DNA from: Dermanyssus gallinae
Taxonomy: Eukaryota > Arthropoda > Arachnida > Mesostigmata > Dermanyssidae
NCBI GenBank assembly: GCA_003439945.1
Contig: QVRM01003921.1
Coordinates: 25,953-89,952, forward strand
DNA length: 64,000 nucleotides
Direction: 5' to 3'
Shown in pieces: positions 56,037-64,000 of the stretch; within the stretch, counting starts at the first letter, position 1; each line of letters opens with the position of its first letter. The notes beneath the pieces were generated by a model that saw only the letters and a list, made by a program, of their open reading frames with translations, did not search any database and was not told the DNA's origin. A program made the translations under genes and the position numbers.

Positions 56037-56456
56037 TCATGCCCATGCTCTTCTGGTAGCTTGCCTACATTTCACCTTTTTGCGGCATTCTCCCATGGTT
56101 ATGCAAATCTTGTCGCGTTCGACCCAAACGTTTCCGTATAGCTCTTGAATAACAGGTTTCACCAAACATGTGCGTTCCCGTTGCCTAAAAAACACATATC
56201 TCCGTCCGGTCACAATCTGATAAGTAACACCGTAGTACGAGCGCAGATCAATCTTTGCTTTTTTGGCAACGTTTCTTGTCCGTCTGTCATTACACTCGGC
56301 CCTGACAAAGCCACCTGGTTTCTCACTAGGTATTCCAAAATCAGAATCACATTTGGGAAAATGTGTGCCCTTGCTTCTAAACATGCGCCGCCCCTCTGTC
56401 GATTGGACAAGTCCAAGCGTCACAAGCGACACGAGAATAAAGATGGCACAAAACAT
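56037..56456 (-). CDS. Small secreted basic protein, cystatin-like motif (copy R)
   Basis: A 139-codon ATG frame, the exact length of copy L. The signal peptide (MFCAIFILVSLVTLGLV) is followed by a strongly basic mature part with six cysteines (36, 55, 97, 118, 124, 130). The seventh position of copy L (87) is tyrosine here. Residues 80-84 read QIVTG, followed by RRYVFF, which fits the cystatin first-hairpin pattern (QxVxG, then aromatic at +3). This suggests a cystatin-like fold and possible binding to papain-type proteases, though the PW loop is not evident. Both glycosylation sites of copy L are gone. The same frame stays open upstream for about 40 codons without ATG (TDTAAKPADKSKSAPKATTT), possibly coding in a spliced form. 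Most differences from copy L change amino acids. It is embedded in inverted repeat unit RU. Confidence 0.75.
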   Translation of the reverse strand: MFCAIFILVSLVTLGLVQSTEGRRMFRSKGTHFPKCDSDFGIPSEKPGGFVRAECNDRRTRNVAKKAKIDLRSYYGVTYQIVTGRRYVFFRQRERTCLVKPVIQELYGNVWVERDKICITMGECRKKVKCRQATRRAWA

Positions 56457-56829
56457 CTCGAACGGCGAGTTCAGTGATATTTTACATAACACATTAGCAG
56501 GTTCAATTGACGTTGTTGTAGTTGCTTTTGGTGCTGATTTCGATTTGTCTGCTGGTTTTGCGGCGGTATCCGTCACTACTATTGGTTACTGACTATGTTT
56601 TTGCTTGAAAGGGCGGTGAGAACTCATCTTCTTATTCTGCTTTCGGCAACCTTCTCCAATTCTTATACCACAACCTCGAGAAATGCCAGCAAGGTGCTGC
56701 AGCTTCGCTCTTTAAGTCGATTCCTATTGTTCATAGTGTAAAATTACGCGTTCGTCATGTTTGATTGCTATAAAGCCGACAATAACAGCATTAGATATAT
56801 GCCAACGTAACTTAAACATTTCTTAAAAA

Positions 56830-56994
56830 ACGCGCGCGTTTATATATATGTATATATATATATATATACAATTTACGACATTTCGATGCACATAACTCAT
56901 TATATTTCTCACATTAACTATATATATATGACCTTCTGTTTTATTCATCAATTCAAATTACAATATTGTGTAAGTAAACAGGTGAATTAAAAAA

Positions 56995-57042
<48 letters not shown>

Positions 57043-57045
57043 ATA
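56830..57045. repeat. (TA)n tracts in the right RU
   Basis: TA runs at 56840-56868, 56920-56928 and 57000-57042, at positions matching shorter runs in the left RU (13625-13796). Confidence 0.85.
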
Positions 57046-57636
57046 TATAAACTTACGCAAAGTTACGCATTTGCTTAGAGACATAGGTAGGCTTAACGAC
57101 CGAAAAAGAAAGAGCGGCTCTAAGGTGGATTTTTCAAATGTGTTGTCTGGCTGAAATGCTATGGCAGGGTGAAGCTAGACGTCACGATCACAGCGAAGTG
57201 CTAACGAATGCCGTGACAAACTGACAGCTCGACAAGGCTGCCTATGCGTGCACAATCTAATAGTCACGTAAGATATATATAGCCACTCGCCAAGTCATTT
57301 ACACCATAAACATTGGTTGACGTATCCTTTCAACCTTACTGCTTCTGACACTAGAGCAGTCCGTCTTCACAGATTGAATAGCCCTACCCATACCAGTCGA
57401 AGGGTATCGCAGGTCAAAGTTGTTGAAGTTTTTTTAAAAAGTCGTTGCTCTTCTGTTTCCTGGTAATCTTTTAGCAACAGAATAATTAATGAAAGTATAA
57501 TTAGGCTTGTGTGCATTACAATAAGCCAAAATATATGCAGTTGCTTCTATTTAACATAACGCTCGTAGATAGTAATCTTAAATGCAAGCTATTGATTCGA
57601 GTGATTTGTACAACTTGTGGTAGCAGGTCAGACCAC

Positions 57637-57680
<44 letters not shown>

Positions 57681-57944
57681 GCTTTACATTTTCTACGTCA
57701 TTGGTATTTAATTTAAATCGGCAGACCAAAGTCGCCGTAAACACAATGCATTTAACAGAATGGGGGTCGTTACTCACAATAGAGACTTCTTAGAAGGAAA
57801 TATTCCGGCATTAATTCTAAACTCCCGGTGATGCCTATTATTTCTGCTCAACTACTGACTCTGATTTTAAGTTAAATTCTAGAATGCATATTTTAGAATG
57901 AAGAAGAGAAGTACTCCTAGTATAATTTTAGGCTTGAAGTCGTA

Positions 57945-57946
57945 GG

Positions 57947-58004
<58 letters not shown>

Positions 58005-58024
58005 CATATATATATATATATATA
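57945..58024. repeat. (TA)n array between the RU and LINE H2
   Basis: About 80 bp of TA with one TATATTATATACA interruption. It marks the RU edge and the start of LINE H2. Confidence 0.95.
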
Positions 58025-58208
58025 AATAGCGGCCAGTCCGAGTAGATTCTTTGTAGCGACCTATCCGTTTTTATCAGCATTTTTAGCCTAGTGGTACAAA
58101 TTTTCATCAGTCTGAATTGACTCTCTCTTACTATTTTTATGCTCGATTATATACTCTCTGATCCACAAAGCTGTTCTAATATTTTTAGTCAATACATCTC
58201 AATGCTGG

Positions 58209-58665
58209 CACAGAAGAATTACAAAAATCGGGGCAATACGAGCACCTGAGCAGCGTACTCTGTGATGAGTGGTCAGCCGTAGATGTAGCAGTTATAAGCA
58301 AGACTTGGCTTAAAGATATCGATGCCCCTCTGTTTGCCATTGACGGCTTCAGCTTAGTGACATCCAATCGTAAAACACCTAAGCTTGGAGGCGGAGTCGG
58401 AATCTATGTACGTACCTCCTGTGTGATTGTATCCACGTTAGCGCTTAGTAGTCTTGATAGGTATGCTAAAGCTTTTCGTATACATCTTCGGAAAGGGTCC
58501 GAGTTCGAGGGTTATATCATTGGGTTTTACTCGAGTAGTACTCTACATAAGGATACTCTTCTTAACCTATTAGGTGATAGTCTACCATCTAATTCGTTAC
58601 TTCCGTGTTTGCTCCTTGGTGATTCAAACGTCAACTTGCTCGCTAGCCCACTGCCGTTAAACTAA
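58209..58665 (+). pseudogene. LINE H2 endonuclease
   Basis: VAVISKTWLKDID carries the SETW strand with Glu changed to Lys. KLGGGVGIYVRTSC, FEGYIIGFYSSSTLHKDTLL and LPCLLLGDSNVNLLAS follow, the GDSN motif being the equivalent of GDFN. A stop occurs at 58663. Loss of the catalytic Glu means it would be inactive. Further frames (58700-59110) read RSSPCLDHIAVRG-like pieces of the endonuclease end and linker. Confidence 0.75.
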
Positions 58666-59115
58666 AGATCCTTCTTCACTAGCAACGATCTAATGCATCT
58701 TATCGATCGTGTCACGAGACTTTTTTCTAGAACTTGCCTTGATCATATTGCAGTTAGGGGCTGTTCCGACCAGCGGTTCTAAATACGTTGTCATTCTCGG
58801 ACCATTTCCCTGTTGTGGTCTCCTTGCTCAAATGCAGAGATACATCGACGACGCTTCAGGCTGCTACTTCCAACTTCATTGGGGTTCACGACGCTGGTGT
58901 GGGTAGTTTTTGAATCGTCTAAGCGACATTTCTTGGAGCAATGTCTATGATTCAAATGATGTTAATTTAGCGTTCGAGAATTTTCAACAAACCCTTCGGG
59001 GTATTTATAACACATCATTCAGTTTACGTCTCATAGAGCGTACGAAGGCGTCAAAAGGTGACACGTTTGTGTTCTCGCCAGGACTGCGTCGCATGCCAGA
59101 AAGCATGCCAACAAA

Positions 59116-60792
59116 ATGTACATTAGGCACAAAAAGATTAATTCCCCAGAAAGTAAACATGCTTATCTGGTGAGCCAGAAAAGATACAAAACTGCTGTTC
59201 GTATTGCTCGTTCGGAGTTCTACAAGGAGCGGTTTTATACCTTACATGGAGATGCCTGCCGTCTCTGGCAGTTCATTAACAGGTTCTGTGGTAAACATAA
59301 GGAAGGGCTCGACCGAGTTGCCTTCTGCTTTTGTCACCCCTTCTGGAGAAATTCCACAGATCCTGTTTTAATAGCCGATGAATTTAACCGTTTTTTCGTG
59401 TCAGTGGGTTTGGAGACGGTCTCTTCATTGAGTTTTGAAAATGACATTAGACCGCGATTAAGGAACCTTTGGCCCTGTAATGATGTTTCGTTCAGTTTTT
59501 GCGCTGTAATGGTAACTAAGGTGGCCTCGATATTACTTAAGCAGAAACGGAGCTGGAGCTGCGGAGTAACGAGACTTCGTTCTCAACTTCTAAAGCTTGG
59601 TACTCCATACATTGCTGGTCCTCTTACGCACATAGCGAACCTTTCACTTGCATCTGGAGTGTTTCCAACTGCCCTTAAGGCTTCTTTTGTTACACCTATT
59701 TACAAAAAGAAAGGCGACGTTGCGGAGCTTAAAAGCTACCGACCTATCAGCCTGATTGACTGCATTTCAAAGCTATTCGAGAAGCTTGCTCTCGTGCAGC
59801 TAGAACGCTTCCTCGAATCCTGCAGCTTTCTATCGCCTAATAAATTTGGATTCCGTCACGGTCGGTCCACGGGCCTGGCACTAGCGCATCTGTGGCAGTT
59901 TGTGACCGACTCTGTTGAATCGACAGAAGCCTATCTAGGCGTCTTTCTCGACGTCACCGCGGCATTCAATTGCGTTCGCCATTATTTCATTCTGCAAATC
60001 TTGCAAAGCCTTGGGTGCTCGGCAAGTACAGTCGAGACTTCACTTTTATTCAGGGTTGACCATCCAGCCCTCGATATAACGCGCTCACTGTCCCAAGTGA
60101 AGGAGGTAATCAAAATATTTATATATTTTGACCTCGTTGTTAATGCTAGCAAGACTAGTTTCGCTCTGTTTCGCTCTCCTCAATTAATGTTAGAGGCGGA
60201 CCTTGATCGGCTTTCTTCTGCATTCGGTCTGAAGTTTTCGTCAACTACTAAATGTTTGGGCCTCATCTTACATGGAGGTTTAAGTTGGCGCGCTCATATT
60301 GATCATATCACACCTAAATGTTACGCAGTTATATCGGCCATGCGACGTTTGCGCCGTATAGGAATTCCGTTGGATGGTCTGATTTTGATCTACAAAACGC
60401 TGTTTGTGCCAGTACTCACATACGGCATTCTCTTGTGGGGAGGTGGATGCGATCACGTTCTGCATCGGGCTCAGGTAATACAAAACGATGCTCTGAAAGC
60501 TATATTTGGGATGAGACGTAGCCAATCTGTTAGAAATATATATTGTGACTATAAGATTATATCCATCGATTCGCTGTATCGTCTTCAAGTAGCTACTTTT
60601 AGCTTCAAGATCAGTCGTAGTTTAGTACCTACTGAGGTTGCCTTCCCTCTAGTCCCTCAGCGGCGGAAAACCTCGCGACGGGCCACCACGATACCTCGCG
60701 TGCAGAAAAAATCTAGCATCCAATCTCTTGTGTACAGACTGCCCGTTGTGTGGGAGAGCATCCCGCAGAAAATCGTTACTCAAAATCCCTGA
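59116..60792 (+). pseudogene. LINE H2 reverse transcriptase, 558-codon ORF lacking the FADD block
   Basis: ATG at 59116 opens a frame that runs uninterrupted to a stop at 60790. Visible blocks: HKKINSPESKHAYLVSQKRY (linker), IADEFNRFFVSVG, FVTPIYKKKGD and SYRPISLIDCISKLFEKL (block 1, near residue 190-230), NKFGFRHGRSTGLAL, GVFLDVTAAFNCVRHYFILQ (block A, near residue 277). The frame then jumps to VKEVIKIFIYFDLVVNASKT, the block after the active site. Blocks B and C with FADD, about 90 residues, are missing, yet the frame is kept. The thumb region (KTLFVPVLTYGILLWGGG) is intact. It cannot polymerise DNA. Confidence 0.9.
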
Positions 60793-61059
60793 CCTGTTTT
60801 ACCCGAGACGTCAAAAGTCGGTTTTCAAATCGGAATACATGACCGAAAAGAGGGATTACTAAGAGCAATGGTCTAATTGTTCAGTTTTTGTTGTCATTTT
60901 CGCGAAAAAAATATTATGTCACTAGCAAGAGGCATGTCCTAACGATTGAATTGAAGCAGAATAACGACGTTTGGGCTCATTTAACTGCTCGACAGAAACA
61001 AAGAAGCCTCCTACCAGAAGTTTTTTTGTTGAAACGATAGGCTTAGACTGGCGCCTCAT

Positions 61060-62035
61060 GTGTGAAGAAAAAGGCCCATATCAAGGCTTATAAGGACATC
61101 GGCCTCTCTAATCGCAAAATTTCCCGTCAATTGGGGCGTTCTGCCCATGTAGTAAATAACTTTGTTGATTTTTTACTTTGTTAGGTAAAAAATACGCCGT
61201 AAAAAAAGAGTTACGGGCGTCCAAATTCTATTTCGGAACGAAACAATCTGCAATTCTGAAGAAAGCGTCGAACTCTGCGCCCTCGGCGAGGGCAATTGTG
61301 GCAGCGGCCGACGTGGAAACGAACGTGCGCAATGTGCAAAGTTTCCTCAGGAAGACACATTGGCAAAAAACACAAGAAAAAACAACGATTGACCGCTGAC
61401 CGATGAATGCTCGTCTTGACTTCGCCCACGATAAAATGTCATGGATTACTGAATGCCCACGATACGATGTCATGGACCACTGAGTGACACAGAATGCTCT
61501 CTTCGGATGAAAAAGTTTACCTTGAATAAATCGGAATGATTTAACTATTATTTGCACGATGCCCGCAAAAAAGAACGAATTTTGTCAAAACGTCACTCGG
61601 GTGGCGATTCAGTGGTGATCTGGGCTGCTGTCGAGTAATATACAAAGTCGTAGATTGTGTTTTTAGACGGTCGTGTTTATTCGACGCGCTACGGGGATTT
61701 ACTAAAGAGCAATCGGCGCATTTTAAGCTGATGGGAGGGCCAGATTTCGTTTTTACACACGATAACGCCCCGATTAACACCGCCAGGCTGATCGGAAGCT
61801 GGTTCGACCAACCTCACATTGAAGTCCTTCGCTGGCCTGCACTTTCACCTGATCTTAATATCCCCCAGAATGTGCGAAGCTGGCGCAACAATAAGTTTAC
61901 ACCGAAAACAAACAATTTTCGAAGCTTGGGACGAGCTCTTACAAAACGTCATCCAAAATTTGTTTAACACTATACCAAACCGCACTTTTGAATTTATCCG
62001 ACTTGATGGGAAGTTCACTGAGTATTAACTATAAT
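61060..62035 (+). pseudogene. Degraded Tc3-like transposase
   Basis: In shifting frames: HIKAYKDIGLSNRKISRQLG with RSAHVV (helix-turn-helix), ASNSAPSARAIVAAADVETN with VRNVQ (second DNA-binding part), MLSSDEKVYLE (first Asp, xFSDExxF), VFTHDNAPINTARLIGSWF (second Asp), and WPALSPDLNIPQNV (third motif, SPDLNPIEN with Glu changed to Gln). It ends TFEFIRLDGKFTEY before a stop near 62028. Many stops are present. The order identifies a Tc1/Tc3-type relic. Terminal repeats were not found. Confidence 0.75.
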
Positions 62036-62329
62036 TGCTAAATGCCGTGCAATTAGCCCAAATACCGTTAATCCGCTTAATTCATTTGTTAAAACAGGTA
62101 TCTTGCTAGTGGCCTTATCATTTTTTTGCGATGTAGCTGTACCAAATGTGAAAATCTCGTGGTTCAAAGTAATCCGAGACCTTAAATATCGATAGAAGTC
62201 TCCGCTGTTACTCTGTGAGCATGTATCACTGTGATCTTTACACGATTGGTTATAATAAATGCGTGAAATATAACAAAAATGGGTATGATGGTAGATAGGG
62301 GAAAAGGGTGTATATATCAAGACACCCGT

Positions 62330-63574
62330 GCTGCTTTTGCTGACGATATAGTTGTGTAGGGCGGGGTACTAGCGAAGTTCAAGAAATGTTGAATACTTGT
62401 GGGGAAGCAGCGGAGGAACTGAGCATGGCGTTAACGAAAAAAAGAGCGCAGTTTTAGTATTTAATGGGACTAAAGGGGCAAGAAGCTTGTAGTGCAGGAA
62501 AAGAGTTGGATTATAAAAGTATCTTGGGGTGACAATGACTACAGGGGATGATTATTTAGAGGAAGAAGTGATAATAAGAAGGAAGAAGGCTGAAAAAGGA
62601 CGAAATGCAGTAAGGTGTAAGGGCCTCTGGGGTTTTAATAAATATATAGTAACAAGGAATATATGGAAGGCCATGTATGTGCCAGGATTGACTTTTGCTA
62701 ATGCCTCTCTGGTCCACAGCGCAGGGTTGAGAAAGAAGTTAGAAACAATACAAAGAGAGGTGATAAGATTTGCATTGGGTTGCCGTTTTAATTGCGCCAG
62801 GGAATTTCTTGAGGGGGAAGAGGGAAATGTCAACATTTATACAAAAGGGAAGTACAAAGTAAGCTTAGATTTAGTAGTAGGATTGAAAATGTCACAAATA
62901 AAAGATGGGTTAACCAGATGCAGCTGGTAAAGACGGCACTTGGAATTAAAACAAAGTGGGGTCGCAGAGTAGAGTTCGCAGCTAGGGATATTGGGTACAA
63001 TTGTCAGCAATGGGCAAGGACGAGGGTAATCAGATGAAATGATCAAATTGAAGATAAACAAGATATATACAGACAAATGGAAATTGGCGATGGGCTCCAA
63101 ATCAAGGATGGCAACTATGTATGGAAAGGAAAAGCGGGAAAGGGGCGGGGTAGAATGGGTATACGATAATTCAAGAGCGAGTGGCTATTGGCAGATGCCA
63201 GGGCAGGGATTTTGGATACAAGGATACATAGAGCTAAATATAAGGGAGGGGCAAAGCACAGAATGTCGAGCATGTGGGCTAGAGAATGAGTCAATCGAAC
63301 ATATTATTACAGAATGTATAGCCTTAGGGGGGAGCAGAGATATAGAGCTGTCGGAGGCCCTAGCCTTAGAACCAAATGTTAGAAATGACCTGGTCGATAT
63401 TACAAAGAAGAGGTGGTCACAATGGAAAGTAAATACTCAGTAGGTATTGAAGTAGACATGGTTATATGGATGCGGTAGGTATATATACAGGTATGCTGCC
63501 GCTCTAAGCGCCCCTGATATAAAAGGGTGACATGTGTATTTAGGTATACATGCCAAGCCAAACAATAAATCAAT

Positions 63575-63575
<1 letters not shown>
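62330..63575 (+). mobile_element. LINE D, 5'-truncated, tick/mite-style
   Basis: It starts at the RT active site (ADDIVV at 62340) after a stop-rich leader and runs to a 3' UTR with AATAAA (63562-63567) and a (TA)n array. The coding style (LWGFNKYIVTRNIWK, VPGLTFANA) is very like LINEs I know from tick genomes (memory, not a search). Two long open frames cover most of it; shifts lie between them. Confidence 0.8.
62529..63443 (+). pseudogene. LINE D RT thumb and C-terminal zinc motif
   Basis: The frame 62529-62930 reads YLEEEVIIRRKKAEKGRNAV, then RCKGLWGFNKYIVTRNIWKA, VPGLTFANASLVHSAGL and IQREVIRFALGC, the RT thumb and connection. After a shift, 63039-63443 reads CRACGLENESIEHIITEC, a C-x2-C-x8-H-x4-C zinc motif near the C-terminus, and ends KKRWSQWKVNTQ. 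A stop at 62928 and the shift near 62935-63035 break the protein. The active-site half is lost. Confidence 0.82.
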
Positions 63576-63576
<1 letters not shown>

Positions 63577-63605
<29 letters not shown>

Positions 63606-63665
63606 TATATATAAATAACGAGTTATTAACCCGTTTTTTATTTACTCAAAAAGGACCCTGCAATG
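63577..63665. repeat. (TA)n array plus repeat terminus
   Basis: (TA)n at 63577-63612, then AAATAACGAGTTATTAACCC, which is the inverted counterpart of 10912-10960. The same terminus-plus-TA arrangement in both places suggests an element end that targets TA repeats. Confidence 0.7.
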
Positions 63666-63828
63666 TTAGCCACAACCTTTTCCTATTACTGGACTACACT
63701 GTCAATTCCCATGGCTAATATTCCGGTTATTGCATTTTAGAATGTTTCCTTGAGTGTTTCTACAACATCTAGTGATGTACAACGTCTTTGTAGTTATTCA
63801 GATATCTAAATAGGTGTAGTCCGATAGT

Positions 63829-63901
63829 CCGATATGGAGCAATGTGAAAAACAGTTCCGTGGACGTTAAATCTTGACTGAGGGTCAGCCCGAAAACTTTT
63901 T
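63829..63901 (+). mobile_element. SINE-2 copy c, 5'-truncated, 12-bp target duplication
   Basis: TAGTCCGATAGT occurs at 63817-63828 and 63902-63913. Between them lies only the 3' body of SINE-2 (GGACGTTAAATCTTGACTGA). This is a truncated insertion, evidence that the family is LINE-mobilised. Confidence 0.85.
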
Positions 63902-64000
63902 TAGTCCGATAGTGCAATGTCTGGGGACTACGAAGATGCGGTAAAGTTTTTCCAATCGGCGGTAAAAACTTGGTTGAGCTCATAACGACATTCGCGTTTA

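Larger units (their letters stand above)
54290..57960 (-). repeat. Repeat unit RU, right copy (inverted)
   Basis: On the minus strand this aligns with 10450-10905 and 12842-16225. It begins at a (TA)n array (57945) and carries the second secreted-protein gene (56456-56037). It contains a private SINE-2 (55386-55567) and about 470 bp (55330-55800) missing from the left copy, and lacks the SINE-3 found there. TA tracts within it (57000-57042; 57643-57670) vary in length between copies. Confidence 0.85.
58030..60830 (+). mobile_element. LINE H copy 2, CR1/Jockey-like, 5'-truncated
   Basis: Starts just after a (TA)n array. It encodes the endonuclease (58209-58665, then frame breaks) and an RT with a 558-codon open frame (59116-60792). 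The sequence matches LINE H at 44040-48004 in both domains. The RT lacks its active-site block through an in-frame deletion. The 3' end near 60830 is not marked by a poly(A). Confidence 0.88.

Noticed and set aside
1..64000. CRISPR array, bacterial operon or phage region
   Set aside because: No regularly spaced repeats with unique spacers, no operon-like gene strings and no tail or capsid genes. Content is eukaryotic TE DNA.

Overview
The window is eukaryotic, AT-rich and dominated by transposable elements. No operons, ribosome-binding-site genes or prokaryotic features are present. It holds APE-type LINE remnants of several families, site-specific (restriction-like-endonuclease) LINEs, Tc1/mariner elements, tRNA-derived SINEs and many pure (TA)n and (AAT)n arrays. 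This suggests an arthropod. The LINE at 62.3-63.6 kb has the ORF style I associate with ticks and other parasitiform arachnids, so a mite or tick is my best guess (inference, moderate to low confidence). Many of the open frames here start at GTG or TTG. They are not evidence of genes, and I use ATG starts below.

Layout, left to right. 0-4 kb: little recognisable apart from a decayed zinc-knuckle LINE ORF1. 4.1-5.3 kb: a broken mariner. 6.5-10.2 kb: LINE A (plus strand), then an R1-like LINE (minus strand) split by a tRNA-derived SINE. 10.4-16.2 kb: a low-copy repeat unit (RU) carrying a gene for a small secreted cysteine-rich protein; its left edge is separated from a second partial RU copy by a Tc1-like element that itself carries a SINE. 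16.2-19.2 kb: the 5' end of a CR1/Jockey-like LINE (family H), then LINE A interrupted by LINE B with a 16-bp target duplication. 19-27 kb: degraded LINE, SINE and transposase pieces. 27.3-32.9 kb: a long R2-like LINE (family G) with CCHC ORF1, C2H2 finger and RT, then another G fragment and LINE C. 34-41 kb: mariner and Tc1 relics, an R2-like endonuclease ORF between AAT arrays, LINE A again, a 1,075-bp fold-back element and a CR1-like fragment. 43-49.7 kb: a minus-strand LINE H of about 5.6 kb with a nearly complete mariner inside it. 50-53.6 kb: a SINE, repeat X and a second long R2-like LINE. 54.3-58 kb: a second RU in inverted orientation with the paralogous secreted-protein gene. 58-64 kb: another LINE H, a Tc3-like relic, LINE D and a SINE tail.

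The only convincing host-type genes are the two 139-codon secreted proteins (14208-14627 plus; 56037-56456 minus). They lie in inverted copies of one repeat unit about 41 kb apart. Both keep a signal peptide, equal length, a QIV(A/T)G motif reminiscent of the cystatin QxVxG loop and a conserved AATAAA. They differ at about 40 of 139 residues but show only about 5 silent codon differences, by hand count. That pattern suggests diversifying selection and makes this pair the most interesting item in the window.

All coordinates and comparisons were made by eye from the sequence. No similarity search or folding calculation was run.
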